Assembly (NCBI GenBank): GCA_963170055.1
Contig: CAUJGJ010000293.1
Location: forward strand, 1-64,000
Origin: Halisarca cf. caerulea
Lineage: Eukaryota > Porifera > Demospongiae > Chondrillida > Halisarcidae
Length of the DNA stretch: 64,000 bases
Reading direction: 5' to 3'
A model generated the notes under the pieces. The model had not been told where the DNA came from and ran no database searches. It saw nothing but the letters and a program-made list of their open reading frames with translations. Below are positions 26,560 to 39,350 of the stretch, piece by piece (the first letter of the stretch is position 1; each line of letters begins with the position of its first letter). Position numbers and translations under genes: made by a program.

Positions 26560-29500
26560 CACCACGCACATTCCCAGTGGACACACATGACCTTTCTGAA
26601 GTGCTGTGGGCGTATTTGTGTAGTGTTGGATATGCTGGTGCTAATACCAATATTTGGCACTAGCACCACGCACATTCCCAGTGGACACACATGAAGTTTC
26701 TGAAGTGCTGTGGGCGTATTTGTGTAGTGTTGGATATGCTGGTGCTAATACCAATATTTGGCACTAGCACCACGCACATTCCCAGTGGACACACATGAAG
26801 TTTCTGAAGTGCTGTGGGCGTATTTGTGTAGTGTTGGATATGCTGGTGCTAATACCAATATTTGACACTAGCACCACGCACATTCCCAGAGGACACACAT
26901 GACCTTTCTGAAGTGCTGTGGGCGTATTTGTGTAGTGTTGGATATGCTGGTGCTAATACCAATATTTGGCACTAGCACCACGCACATTCCCAGTGGACAC
27001 ACATGAAGTTTCTGAAGTGCTGTGGGCGTATTTGTGTAGTGTTGGATATGCTGGTGCTAATACCAATATTTGACACTAGCACCACGCACATTCCCATTGT
27101 ACACACATGAAGTTTCTGAAGAGCTGTGGGCGTATTTGTGTAGTGTTGGATATGCTGGTGCTAATACCAATATTTGGCACTAGCACCACGCACATTCCCA
27201 GTGGACACACATGAAGTTTCTTAAATACTGTGGGCGAATTTGTGTAATGTTGGATATGCTGGTGCTAATACCAATATTTGGTACTAGCACCGCGCACATT
27301 CCCAGTGGACACACATGACCTTTCTGAAGTGCTGTGGGCGTATTTGTGTAGTGTTGGATATGCTGGTGCTAATACCAATATTTGGCACTAGCACCACGCA
27401 CATTCCCGGTGGACACACATGAAGTTTCTTAACTGCTGTGGGCGTATTTGTGTAGTGTTGGATATGCTGGTGCTAATACCAATATTTGGCACTAGCACCA
27501 CGCACATTCCCAGTGGACACACATGACCTTTCTGAAGTGCTGTGGGCGTATTTGTGTAGTGTTGGATATGCTGGTGCTAATACCAATATTTGGCACTAGC
27601 ACCACGCACATTCCCAGTGGACACACATGAAGTTTCTTAACTACTGTGGGCGTATTTGTGTAATGTTGGATATGCTGGTGCTAATACCAATATTTGGCAC
27701 TAGCACCACGCACATTCCCAGTGGACACACATGAAGTTTCTTAAATACTGTGGGCGTATTTGTGTAATGTTGGATATGCTGGTGCTAATACCAATATTTG
27801 GTACTAGCACCGCGCACATTCCCAGTGGACACACATGACCTTTCTGAAGTGCTGTGGGCGTATTTGTGTAGTGTTGGATATGCTGGTGCTAATACCAATA
27901 TTTGGCACTAGCACCACGCACATTCCCGGTGGACACACATGAAGTTTCTTAACTGCTGTGGGCGTATTTGTGTAGTGTTGGATATGCTGGTGCTAATACC
28001 AATATTTGGCACTAGCACCACGCACATTCCCAGTGGACACACATGACCTTTCTGAAGTGCTGTGGGCGTATTTGTGTAGTGTTGGATATGCTGGTGCTAA
28101 TACCAATATTTGGCACTAGCACCACGCACATTCCCAGTGGACACACATGAAGTTTCTTAACTACTGTGGGCGTATTTGTGTAATGTTGGATATGCTGGTG
28201 CTAATACCAATATTTGGCACTAGCACCGCGCACATTCCCAGTGGACACACATGACCTTTCTGAAGTGCTGTGGGCGTATTTGTGTAGTGTTGGATATGCT
28301 GGTGCTAATACCAATATTTGGCATTAGCACCACGCACATTCCCAGTGGACACACATGACCTTTCTGAAGTGCTGTGGGCGTATTTGTGTAGTGTTGGATA
28401 TGCTGGTGCTAATACCAATATTTGGCACTAGCACCACGCACATTCCCAGTGGACACACATGACCTTTCTGAAGTGCTGTGGGCGTATTTGTGTAGTGTTG
28501 GATATGCTGGTGCTAATACCAATATTTGGCACTAGCACTACGCACATTCCCATTGGACACACATGAAGTTTCTGAAGTGCTGTGGGCGTATTTGTGTAGT
28601 GTTGGATATGCTGGTGCTAATACCAATATTTGGCAATAGCACCACGCACATTCCCAGTGGACACACATGACCTTTCTGAAGTGCTGTGGGCGTATTTGTG
28701 TAGTGTTGGATATGCTGGTGCTAATACCAATATTTGGCACTAGCACCACGCACATTCCCAGTGGACACACATGACCTTTCTGAAGTGCTGTGGGCGTATT
28801 TGTGTAGTGTTGGATATGCTGGTGCTAATACCAATATTTGGCACTAACACCACGCACATTCCCAGTGGACACACATGACCTTTCTGAAGTGCTGTGGGCG
28901 TATTTGTGTAGTGTTGGATATGCTGGTGCTAATACCAATATTTGGCACTAGCACCACGCACATTTCCGGTGGACACACATGAAGTTTCTGAAGTGCTGTG
29001 GGCGTATTTGTGTAGTGTTGGATATGCTGGTGCTAATACCAATATTTGGCACTAGCACCACGCACATTCCAAGTGGACACACATGAAGTTTCTGAAGTGC
29101 TGTGGGCGTATTTGTGTAGTTTTGGATATGCTGGTGCTAATACCAATATTTTTCACTAGCACCACGCACATTCCCAGTGAACACACATGAAGTTTCTGAA
29201 GTGCTGTGGGCGTATTTTTGTAGTGTTGGACATGGTGGTGCTAATACCAATATTTGGCACTAGCACCACGCACATTCCCAGTGGACAAACATGAAGTTTC
29301 TGAAGTGCTGTGGGCGTATTTGTGTAGTGTTGGATGTGCTGGTGCTAATACCAATATTTGGCACTAGCACCACGCACATTCCCAGTGGACACACATGACC
29401 TTTCTGAAGTGCTGTGGGCGTATTTGTGTAGTGTTGGATGTGCTAGTGCTAATACCAATATTTGGCACTAGCACCACGCACATTCCCAGTGGACACACAT

Positions 29501-32115
29501 GACGTTTCTGAAGTGCTGTGGGCGTATTTGTGTAGTGTTGGATATGCTGGTGCTAATACCAATATTTGGCACTAGCACCACGCACATTCCCAGTGGACAC
29601 ACATGACCTTACTGAAGTGCTGTGGGCGTATTTGTGTAGTGTTGGATATGCTGGTGCTAATACCAATATTTTGCACTAGCCCCACGCACATTCCCGGTGG
29701 ACACACATGAAGTTTCTGAAGTGCTGTGGGCTTATTTGTGTAGTGTTGGATATGCTGGTGCTAATACCAATATTTGGCACTAGCACCACGCACATTTCCG
29801 GTGGACACACATGACCATTGTGAAGTGCTGTGGGCGTATTTGTGTAGTGTTGGATATGCTGGTGCTAATACCAATATTTGACACTAGCACCACGCACATT
29901 CCCAGTGGACACACATGACCTTTCTGAAGTGCTGTAGGCGTATTTGTGTAGTGTTGGATGTGCTGGTGCTAATACCAATATTTGGCACTAGCACCACGCA
30001 CATTCCCAGTGGACACACATGAAGTTTCTGAAGTGCTGTGGGCGTATTTGTGTAGTGTTGGATATGCTGGTGCTAATACCAATATTTGGCACTAGCACCA
30101 CGCACATTCCCAGTGAACACACATGACGTTTCTGAAGTGCTGTGGGCGTATTTGTGTAGTGTTGGATATGCTGGTGATAATACCAATATTTGGCACTAGC
30201 ACCACGCACATTCCCAGTGGACACACATGACTTTACTGAAGTGCTGTGGGCGTATTTGTGTAGTGTTGGATATGCTGGTGCTAATACCAATATTTTGCAC
30301 TAGCCCCACGCACATTCCCGGTGGACACACATGAAGTTTCTGAAGTGCTGTGGGCTTATTTGTGTAGTGTTGGATATGCTGGTGCTAATACCAATATTTG
30401 GCACTAGCACCACGCACATTTCCGGTGGACACACATGACCATTCTGAAGTGCTGTGGGCGTATTTGTGTAGTGTTGGATATGCTGGTGCTAATACCAATA
30501 TTTGGCACTAGCACCACGCACATTCCAAGTGGACACACATGAAGTTTCTGAAGTGCTGTGGGCGTATTTGTGTAGTTTTGGATATGCTGGTGCTAATACC
30601 AATATTTGGCACTAGCACCACGCACATTCCCAGTGAACACACATGAAGTTTCTGAAGTGCTGTGGGCATATTTTTGTAGTGTTGGACATGGTGGTGCTAA
30701 TACCAATATTTGGCACTAGCACCACGCACATTCCCAGTGGACACACATGAAGTTTCTGAAGTGCTGTGGGCGTATTTGTGTAGTGTTGGATATGCTGGTG
30801 CTAATACCAATATTTGGCACTAGCACCACGCACATTCCCAGTGAACACACATGACCTTTCTGAAGTGCTGTGGGCGTATTTGTGTAGTGTTGGATATGCT
30901 GGTGCTAATACCAATATTTGGCACTAGCACCACGCACATTCCCAGTGGACACACATGACCTTTCTGAAGTGCTGTGGGCGTATTTGTGTAGTGTTGGATA
31001 TGCTGGTGCTAATACCAATATTTGGCACTAGCCCCACGCACATTCCCGGTGGACACACATGAAGTTTCTGAAGTGCTGTGGGCGTATTTGTGTAGTGTTG
31101 GATATGCTGGTCCTAATACCAATATTTGGCACTAGCACCACATACATTCCCGGTGGACACACATGAAGTTTCTGAAGTACTGTGGGCGTATTTGTGTAGT
31201 GTTGGATATGCTGGTGCTAATACCAATATTTGGCACTAGCACCACACACATTCCCAGTGGACACACATGAAGATTCTTAACTACTGTGGGCGTATTTGTG
31301 TATTGTTTGATATGCTGGTGCTAATACCAATATTTGGCACTAGCACCACGCACATTCCCGGTGGACACACATGAAGTTTCTGAAGTGCATTGGGCTTATT
31401 TGTGTAGTGTTGGATATGCTGGTGCTAATACCAATATTTGGCACTAGCACCACACAAATTCCAAGTGGACACACATGAAGATTTTAACTACTGTGGGCGT
31501 ATTTGTGTAGTGTTGGATATGCTGGTGCTAATACCAATATTTGGCACTAGCACCACGCATATTTCCGGTGGACACACATGACCATTCTGAAGTGCTGTGG
31601 GCGTATTTGTGTAGTGTTGGATATGCTGGTGCTAATACCAATATTTGGCACTAGCACCACGCACATTCCCAGTGGACACACATGACCTTTCTGAAGTGCT
31701 GTGGGCGTATTTGTGTAGTGTTGGATGTGCTGGTGCTAATACCAATATTTGGCACTAGCACCACGCACATTCCCAGTGGACACACATGACGTTTCTGAAG
31801 TGCTGTGGGCGTATTTGTGTAGTGTTGGATATGCTGGTGCTAATACCAATATTTGGCACTAGCACCACGCACATTCCCAGTGGACACACATGACCATACT
31901 GAATTGCTGTGGGCGTATTTGTGTTGTGTTGTGTATGCTGGTACTAATACCAATATTTTGCACTAGCCACACGCACATTCCCGGTGGACACACATGAAGT
32001 TTCTGAAGTGCTGTGGGCGTATTTGTGTAGTGTTGGATATGCTGGTGCTAATACAAAAATTTGGCACTAGCACCACATACATTCCCGGTGGACACACATG
32101 AAGTTTCTGAAGTGC
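26560..32115. repeat. Large duplicated block, copy 1 (partner 39350-44900)
   Basis: Monomer order and rare variants match 39350-44900 at offsets of 12580-12789 bp. Markers: CCCAGAGGAC (26882/39671), TTAAATACTG followed by GGGCGAATT (27221/39802), CACTACGCAC with CCCATTGG (near 28538/41118), GTGGACAAAC (29281/41861), TGCTAGTG (29441/42229) and GAAGATTTTAAC (31477/44265). Compared with copy 2 it has two extra monomers near 26.99-27.20 kb and lacks two near 29.33 kb. The right end is shared with the 17-mer HOR. Confidence 0.9.
27190..28240. repeat. Pentamer HOR (520 bp), two tandem copies
   Basis: The B-like TTAAATACTG monomer followed by GGTACTAGCACCGCG occurs at 27221 and 27741, 520 bp apart, with the same following order including CCCGGTGG and CTTAACTGCTG. 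The pair also exists in the partner block (39802 and 40321, 519 bp because of a one-base deletion), so it formed before the large block was duplicated. Confidence 0.85.
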
Positions 32116-35100
32116 TGTGGGCTTATTTGTGTAGTGTTGGATATGCTGGTGCTAATACCAATATTTGGCACTAGCACCACGCACATTTCCGGTGGACACA
32201 CATGACCATTCTGAAGTGCTGTGGGCGTATTTGTGTAGTGTTGGATATGCTGGTGCTAATACCAATATTTGGCAATAGCACCACGCACATTCCCAGTAGA
32301 CACACATGAAGTTTCTGAAGTGCTGTGGGCGTATTTGTGTAGTTTTGGATATGCTGGTGCTAATACCAATATTTGGCACTAGCACCACGCACATTCCCAG
32401 TGAACACACATGAAGTTTCTGAAGTGCTGTGGGCATATTTTTGTAGTGTTGGACATGGTGGTGCTAATACCAATATTTGGCACTAGCACCACGCACATTC
32501 CCAGTGGACACACATGAAGTTTCTGAAGTGCTGTGGGCGTATTTGTGTAGTGTTGGATATGCTGGTGCTAATACCAATATTTGGCACTAGCACCACGCAC
32601 ATTCCCAGTGAACACACATGACCTTTCTGAAGTGCTGTGGGCGTATTTGTGTAGTGTTGGATATGCTGGTGCTAATACCAATATTTGGCACTAGCACCAC
32701 GCACATTCCCAGTGGACACACATGACCTTTCTGAAGTGCTGTGGGCGTATTTGTGTAGTGTTGGATATGCTGGTGCTAATACCAATATTTGGCACTAGCC
32801 CCACGCACATTCCCGGTGGACACACATGAAGTTTCTGAAGTGCTGTGGGCGTATTTGTGTAGTGTTGGATATGCTGGTCCTAATACCAATATTTGGCACT
32901 AGCACCACATACATTCCCGGTGGACACACATGAAGTTTCTGAAGTACTGTGGGCGTATTTGTGTAGTGTTGGATATGCTGGTGCTAATACCAATATTTGG
33001 CACTAGCACCACACACATTCCCAGTGGACACACATGAAGATTCTTAACTACTGTGGGCGTATTTGTGTATTGTTTGATATGCTGGTGCTAATACCAATAT
33101 TTGGCACTAGCACCACGCACATTCCCGGTGGACACACATGAAGTTTCTGAAGTGCATTGGGCTTATTTGTGTAGTGTTGGATATGCTGGTGCTAATACCA
33201 ATATTTGGCACTAGCACCACACAAATTCCAAGTGGACACACATGAAGATTTTAACTACTGTGGGCGTATTTGTGTAGTGTTGGATATGCTGGTGCTAATA
33301 CCAATATTTGGCACTAGCACCACGCATATTTCCGGTGGACACACATGACCATTCTGAAGTGCTGTGGGCGTATTTGTGTAGTGTTGGATATGCTGGTGCT
33401 AATACCAATATTTGGCACTAGCACCACGCACATTCCCAGTGGACACACATGACCTTTCTGAAGTGCTGTGGGCGTATTTGTGTAGTGTTGGATGTGCTGG
33501 TGCTAATACCAATATTTGGCACTAGCACCACGCACATTCCCAGTGGACACACATGACGTTTCTGAAGTGCTGTGGGCGTATTTGTGTAGTGTTGGATATG
33601 CTGGTGCTAATACCAATATTTGGCACTAGCACCACGCACATTCCCAGTGGACACACATGACCATACTGAATTGCTGTGGGCGTATTTGTGTTGTGTTGTG
33701 TATGCTGGTACTAATACCAATATTTTGCACTAGCCACACGCACATTCCCGGTGGACACACATGAAGTTTCTGAAGTGCTGTGGGCGTATTTGTGTAGTGT
33801 TGGATATGCTGGTGCTAATACAAAAATTTGGCACTAGCACCACATACATTCCCGGTGGACACACATGAAGTTTCTGAAGTGCTGTGGGCTTATTTGTGTA
33901 GTGTTGGATATGCTGGTGCTAATACCAATATTTGGCACTAGCACCACGCACATTTCCGGTGGACACACATGACCATTCTGAAGTGCTGTGGGCGTATTTG
34001 TGTAGTGTTGGATATGCTGGTGCTAATACCAATATTTGGCAATAGCACCACGCACATTCCCAGTAGACACACATGAAGTTTCTGAAGTGCTGTGGGCGTA
34101 TTTGTGTAGTTTTGGATATGCTGGTGCTAATACCAATATTTGGCACTAGCACCACGCACATTCCCAGTGAACACACATGAAGTTTCTGAAGTGCTGTGGG
34201 CATATTTTTGTAGTGTTGGACATGGTGGTGCTAATACCAATATTTGGCACTAGCACCACGCACATTCCCAGTGGACACACATGAAGTTTCTGAAGTGCTG
34301 TGGGCGTATTTGTGTAGTGTTGGATATGCTGGTGCTAATACCAATATTTGGCACTAGCACCACGCACATTCCCAGTGAACACACATGACCTTTCTGAAGT
34401 GCTGTGGGCGTATTTGTGTAGTGTTGGATATGCTGGTGCTAATACCAATATTTGGCACTAGCACCACGCACATTCCCAGTGGACACACATGACCTTTCTG
34501 AAGTGCTGTGGGCGTATTTGTGTAGTGTTGGATATGCTGGTGCTAATACCAATATTTGGCACTAGCCCCACGCACATTCCCGGTGGACACACATGAAGTT
34601 TCTGAAGTGCTGTGGGCGTATTTGTGTAGTGTTGGATATGCTGGTCCTAATACCAATATTTGGCACTAGCACCACATACATTCCCGGTGGACACACATGA
34701 AGTTTCTGAAGTACTGTGGGCGTATTTGTGTAGTGTTGGATATGCTGGTGCTAATACCAATATTTGGCACTAGCACCACACACATTCCCAGTGGACACAC
34801 ATGAAGATTCTTAACTACTGTGGGCGTATTTGTGTATTGTTTGATATGCTGGTGCTAATACCAATATTTGGCACTAGCACCACGCACATTCCCGGTGGAC
34901 ACACATGAAGTTTCTGAAGTGCATTGGGCTTATTTGTGTAGTGTTGGATATGCTGGTGCTAATACCAATATTTGGCACTAGCACCACACAAATTCCAAGT
35001 GGACACACATGAAGATTTTAACTACTGTGGGCGTATTTGTGTAGTGTTGGATATGCTGGTGCTAATACCAATATTTGGCACTAGCACCACGCATATTTCC

Positions 35101-36050
35101 GGTGGACACACATGACCATTCTGAAGTGCTGTGGGCGTATTTGTGTAGTGTTGGATATGCTGGTGCTAATACCAATATTTGGCACTAGCACCACGCACAT
35201 TCCCAGTGGACACACATGACCTTTCTGAAGTGCTGTGGGCGTATTTGTGTAGTGTTGGATGTGCTGGTGCTAATACCAATATTTGGCACTAGCACCACGC
35301 ACATTCCCAGTGGACACACATGACGTTTCTGAAGTGCTGTGGGCGTATTTGTGTAGTGTTGGATATGCTGGTGCTAATACCAATATTTGGCACTAGCACC
35401 ACGCACATTCCCAGTGGACACACATGACCATACTGAATTGCTGTGGGCGTATTTGTGTTGTGTTGTGTATGCTGGTACTAATACCAATATTTTGCACTAG
35501 CCACACGCACATTCCCGGTGGACACACATGAAGTTTCTGAAGTGCTGTGGGCGTATTTGTGTAGTGTTGGATATGCTGGTGCTAATACAAAAATTTGGCA
35601 CTAGCACCACATACATTCCCGGTGGACACACATGAAGTTTCTGAAGTGCTGTGGGCTTATTTGTGTAGTGTTGGATATGCTGGTGCTAATACCAATATTT
35701 GGCACTAGCACCACGCACATTTCCGGTGGACACACATGACCATTCTGAAGTGCTGTGGGCGTATTTGTGTAGTGTTGGATATGCTGGTGCTAATACCAAT
35801 ATTTGGCAATAGCACCACGCACATTCCCAGTAGACACACATGAAGTTTCTGAAGTGCTGTGGGCGTATTTGTGTAGTTTTGGATATGCTGGTGCTAATAC
35901 CAATATTTGGCACTAGCACCACGCACATTCCCAGTGAACACACATGAAGTTTCTGAAGTGCTGTGGGCATATTTTTGTAGTGTTGGACATGGTGGTGCTA
36001 ATACCAATATTTGGCACTAGCACCACGCACATTCCCAGTGGACACACATG
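30530..36050. repeat. 17-mer HOR (1767 bp), about three tandem copies
   Basis: The unit is 17 monomers minus one base; the base is lost in the GAAGATTTTAAC monomer, which recurs at 31477, 33244 and 35011, exactly 1767 bp apart. Each unit also carries GGTCCTAATACC, GAAGATTCTTAAC, TGTATTGTTTGATATG, GTGCATTGGG, GTTGTGTATGCTGGTAC, ATACAAAAATTTGG, GTAGTTTTGG, and GGGCATATTTTTGTAG with GGACATGGTGG. I found no difference between successive units over the complete repeats. The first unit differs at its left edge and the last stops after about 350 bp at a B monomer near 36050. Confidence 0.93.
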
Positions 36051-39000
36051 AAGTTTCTTAACTACTGTGGGCGTATTTGTGTAATGTTGGATATGCTGGT
36101 GCTAATACCAATATTTGGCACTAGCACCACGCACATTCCCAGTGGACACACATGACCTTTCTGAAGTGCTGTGGGCGTATTTGTGTAGTGTTGGATATGC
36201 TGGTGCTAATACCAATATTTGGCACTAGCACCACGCACAGTCCCAGTGGACACATATGAAGTTTCTGAAGTGCTGTGGGCGTATTTGTGTAGTGTTGGAT
36301 ATGCTGGTGCTAATACCAATATTTGGCACTAGCACAACGCACATTCCCAGTGGACACACATGACCTTTCTGAAGTGCTGTGGGCGTATTTGTGTAGTGTT
36401 GGATATGCTGGTGCTAATACCAATATTTGGCACTAGTACCACGCACATTCCCAGTGGACACACATGACCTTTCTGAAGTGCTGTGGGCGTATTTGTGTAG
36501 TGTTGGATATGCTGGTGCTAATACCAATATTTGGTACTAGCACCACGCACATTCCCAGTGGACACACATGAAGTTTCTGAAGTGCTGTTGGCGTATTTGT
36601 GTAGTGTTGGATATGCTGGTGCTAATACCTATATTTGGCACTAGCACCACGCACATTCCCATTGTACACACATGAAGTTTCTGAAGTGCTGTGGGCGTAT
36701 TTGTGTAGTGTTGGATATGCTGGCGCTAATACCAATATTTGGCACTAGCACCACGCACATTCCCAGTGGACACACATGAAGTTTCTTAACTACTGTGGGC
36801 GTATTTGTGTAATGTTGGATATGCTGGTGCTAATACCAATATTTGGCACTAGCACCACGCACATTCCCGGTGGACACACATGAAGTTTCTGAAGTGCTGT
36901 GGGCTTATTTGTGTAGTGTTGGATATGCTGGTGCTAATACCAATATTTGGCACTAGCACCACGCACATTCCCGGTGGACACACATGACCATTCTGAAGTG
37001 CTGTGGGCGTATTTGTGTAGTGTTGGATATGCTGGTGCTAATACCAATATTTGGCACTAGCACCACGCACATTCCCAGTGGACACACATGAAGTTTCTGA
37101 AGTGCTGTGGGCGTATTTGTGTAGTGTTGGATATGCTGGTGCTAATACCAATATTTGGCACTAGCACCACGCACATTCCCAGTGAACACACATGACCTTT
37201 CTGAAGTGCTGTGGGCGTATTTGTGTAGTGTTGGATATGCTGGTGCTAATACCAATATTTGGCACTAGCACCATGCACATTCCCGGTGGACACACATGAA
37301 GTTTCTGAAGTGCTGTGGGCTTATTTGTGTAGTGTTGGATATGCTGGTGCTAATACCAATATTTGGCACTAGCACCACGCACATTCCCGGTGGACACACA
37401 TGAAGTTTCTGAAGTGCTGTGGGCTTATTTGTGTAGTGTTGGATATGCTGGTGCTAATACCAATATTTGGCACTAGCACCACGCACATTCCCAGTGAACA
37501 CACATGAAGTTTCTGAAGTGCTGTGGGCATATTTTTGTAGTGTTGGACATGGTGGTGCTAATACAAATATTTGGCACTAGCACCACGCACATTCCCAGTG
37601 GACACACATGAAGTTTCTGAAGTGCTGTGGGCGTATTTGTGTAGTGTTGGATATGCTGGTGCTAATACCAATATTTGGCACTAGCACCACGCACATTCCC
37701 AGTGGACACACATGAAGTTTTTGATGTGCTGTGGGCGTAATTGTGTAGTGTTGGATATGCTGGTGCTAATACCAATATTTGGCACTAGCACCACGCATAT
37801 TCCCAGTGGACACACATGACCTTTCTGAAGTGCTGTGGGCGTATTTGTGTAGTGTTGGATATGCTGGTGCTAATACCAATATTTGGCACTAGCACCACGC
37901 ACATTTCTAGTGGACACACATGACCTTTCTGAAGTGCTGTGGGCGTATTTGTGTAGTGTTGGATATGCTGGTGCTAATACCAATATTTGGCACTAGCACC
38001 ACGCACATTCCCAGTGGACACACATGATCTTTCTGAAGTGCTGTGGGCGTATTTGTGTATTATTGGAATTGGTGGTGCTAATACCAAAATTTTACAATAG
38101 CACCACATACATTCCCAGTGGACACAGATGAAGTTTCTTAACTGCTGTGGGCGTATTTGTGTAATGTTGGATATGCTGGTGCTAATACCAATATTTGGCA
38201 CTAGCACCACGCACATTCCCAGTTGATGCACATGACGTTTCTGTATTGCTGAGGATAAATTTGTGTATTATTGGAATTGGTGGTTCTAAAACCAAAATTT
38301 GGCAATAGCACCACTCACATTCCCAGTGGACACACATGAAGTTTCTTAACTACTGTGGGCGTATTTGTGTAATGTTGGATATGCTGGTGCTAATACCAAT
38401 ATTTGGCACTAGCACCACGCACATTCCCAGTGGACACACATGACCTTTCTGAAGTGCTGTGGGCGTATTTGTGTAGTGTTGGATATGCTGGTGCTAATAC
38501 CAATATTTGGCACTAGCACCACGCACATTCCCAGTGGACACACATGACCTTTCTGAAGTGCTGTGGGCGTATTTGTGTAGTGTTGGATATGCTGGTGCTA
38601 ATACCAATATTTGGCACTAGCACCACGCACATTCCCAGTGGACACACATGACCTTTCTGAAGTGCTGTGGGCGTATTTGTGTAGTGTTGGATGTGCTGGT
38701 GCTAATACCAATATTTGGCACTAGCACCACGCACATTCCCAGTTGACACACATGACCTTTCTGAAGTGCTGTGGGCGTATTTGTGTAGTGTTGGATATGC
38801 TGGTGCTAATACCAATATTTGGCACTAGCACCTCGCACATTCCCAGTGGACACACATGACCTTACTGAAGTGCTGTGGGCGTATTTGTGTAGTGTTGGAT
38901 ATGCTGGTGCTAATACCAATATTTTGCACTAGCCACACGCACATTCCCGGTGGACACACATGAAGTTTCTGAAGTGCTGTGGGCGTATTTGTGTAGTGTT

Positions 39001-39350
39001 GGATATGCTGGTGCTAATACCAATATTTGGCACTAGCACCACATACATTCCCGGTGGACACACATGAAGTTTCTGAAGTACTGTGGGCGTATTTCTGTAG
39101 TGTTGGATATGCTGGTGCTAATACCAATATTTGGCACTAGCACCACGCACATTCCCAGTGGACACACATGAAGATTTTTAACTACTGTGGGCGTATTTGT
39201 GTATTGTTTGATATGCTGGTGCTAATACCAATATTTGGCACTAGCACCACGCACATTCCCGGTGGACACACATGAAGTTTCTGAAGTGCTGTGGGCTTAT
39301 TTGTGTAGTGTTGGATATGCTGGTGCTAATACCAATATTTGGCACTAGCA
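36050..39350. repeat. Mosaic satellite segment, no clear local HOR
   Basis: Single monomers of many kinds, most with relatives elsewhere. About 36.13-36.85 kb matches 53.60-54.32 kb (CACGCACAGTCCC with CACATATGAAG, GCACAACGC, ACTAGTACC, CATTGTAC, B). About 37.42-38.6 kb matches 51.45-52.7 kb. The 38.65-39.3 kb part resembles the central-domain monomers seen again at 46.3-48.6 kb. Confidence 0.75.
38054..38308 (+). repeat. D+C cassette 1
   Basis: D hybrid at 38054-38100 and C module at 38223-38308. D here reads AAATTTTACAATAG and CACCACATAC. C reads TCTAAAACC and is followed by CCACTCAC. An ACACAGATGAAG variant lies between them. Only D+C cassette inside the central domain. Confidence 0.88.

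Noticed and set aside
30530..36050. Identical 17-mer units as proof of misassembly
   Set aside because: Recent HOR amplification also gives identical units, and the trailing partial unit and altered first unit look natural. Sequence alone cannot separate the two, so assembly error stays only as a caveat.
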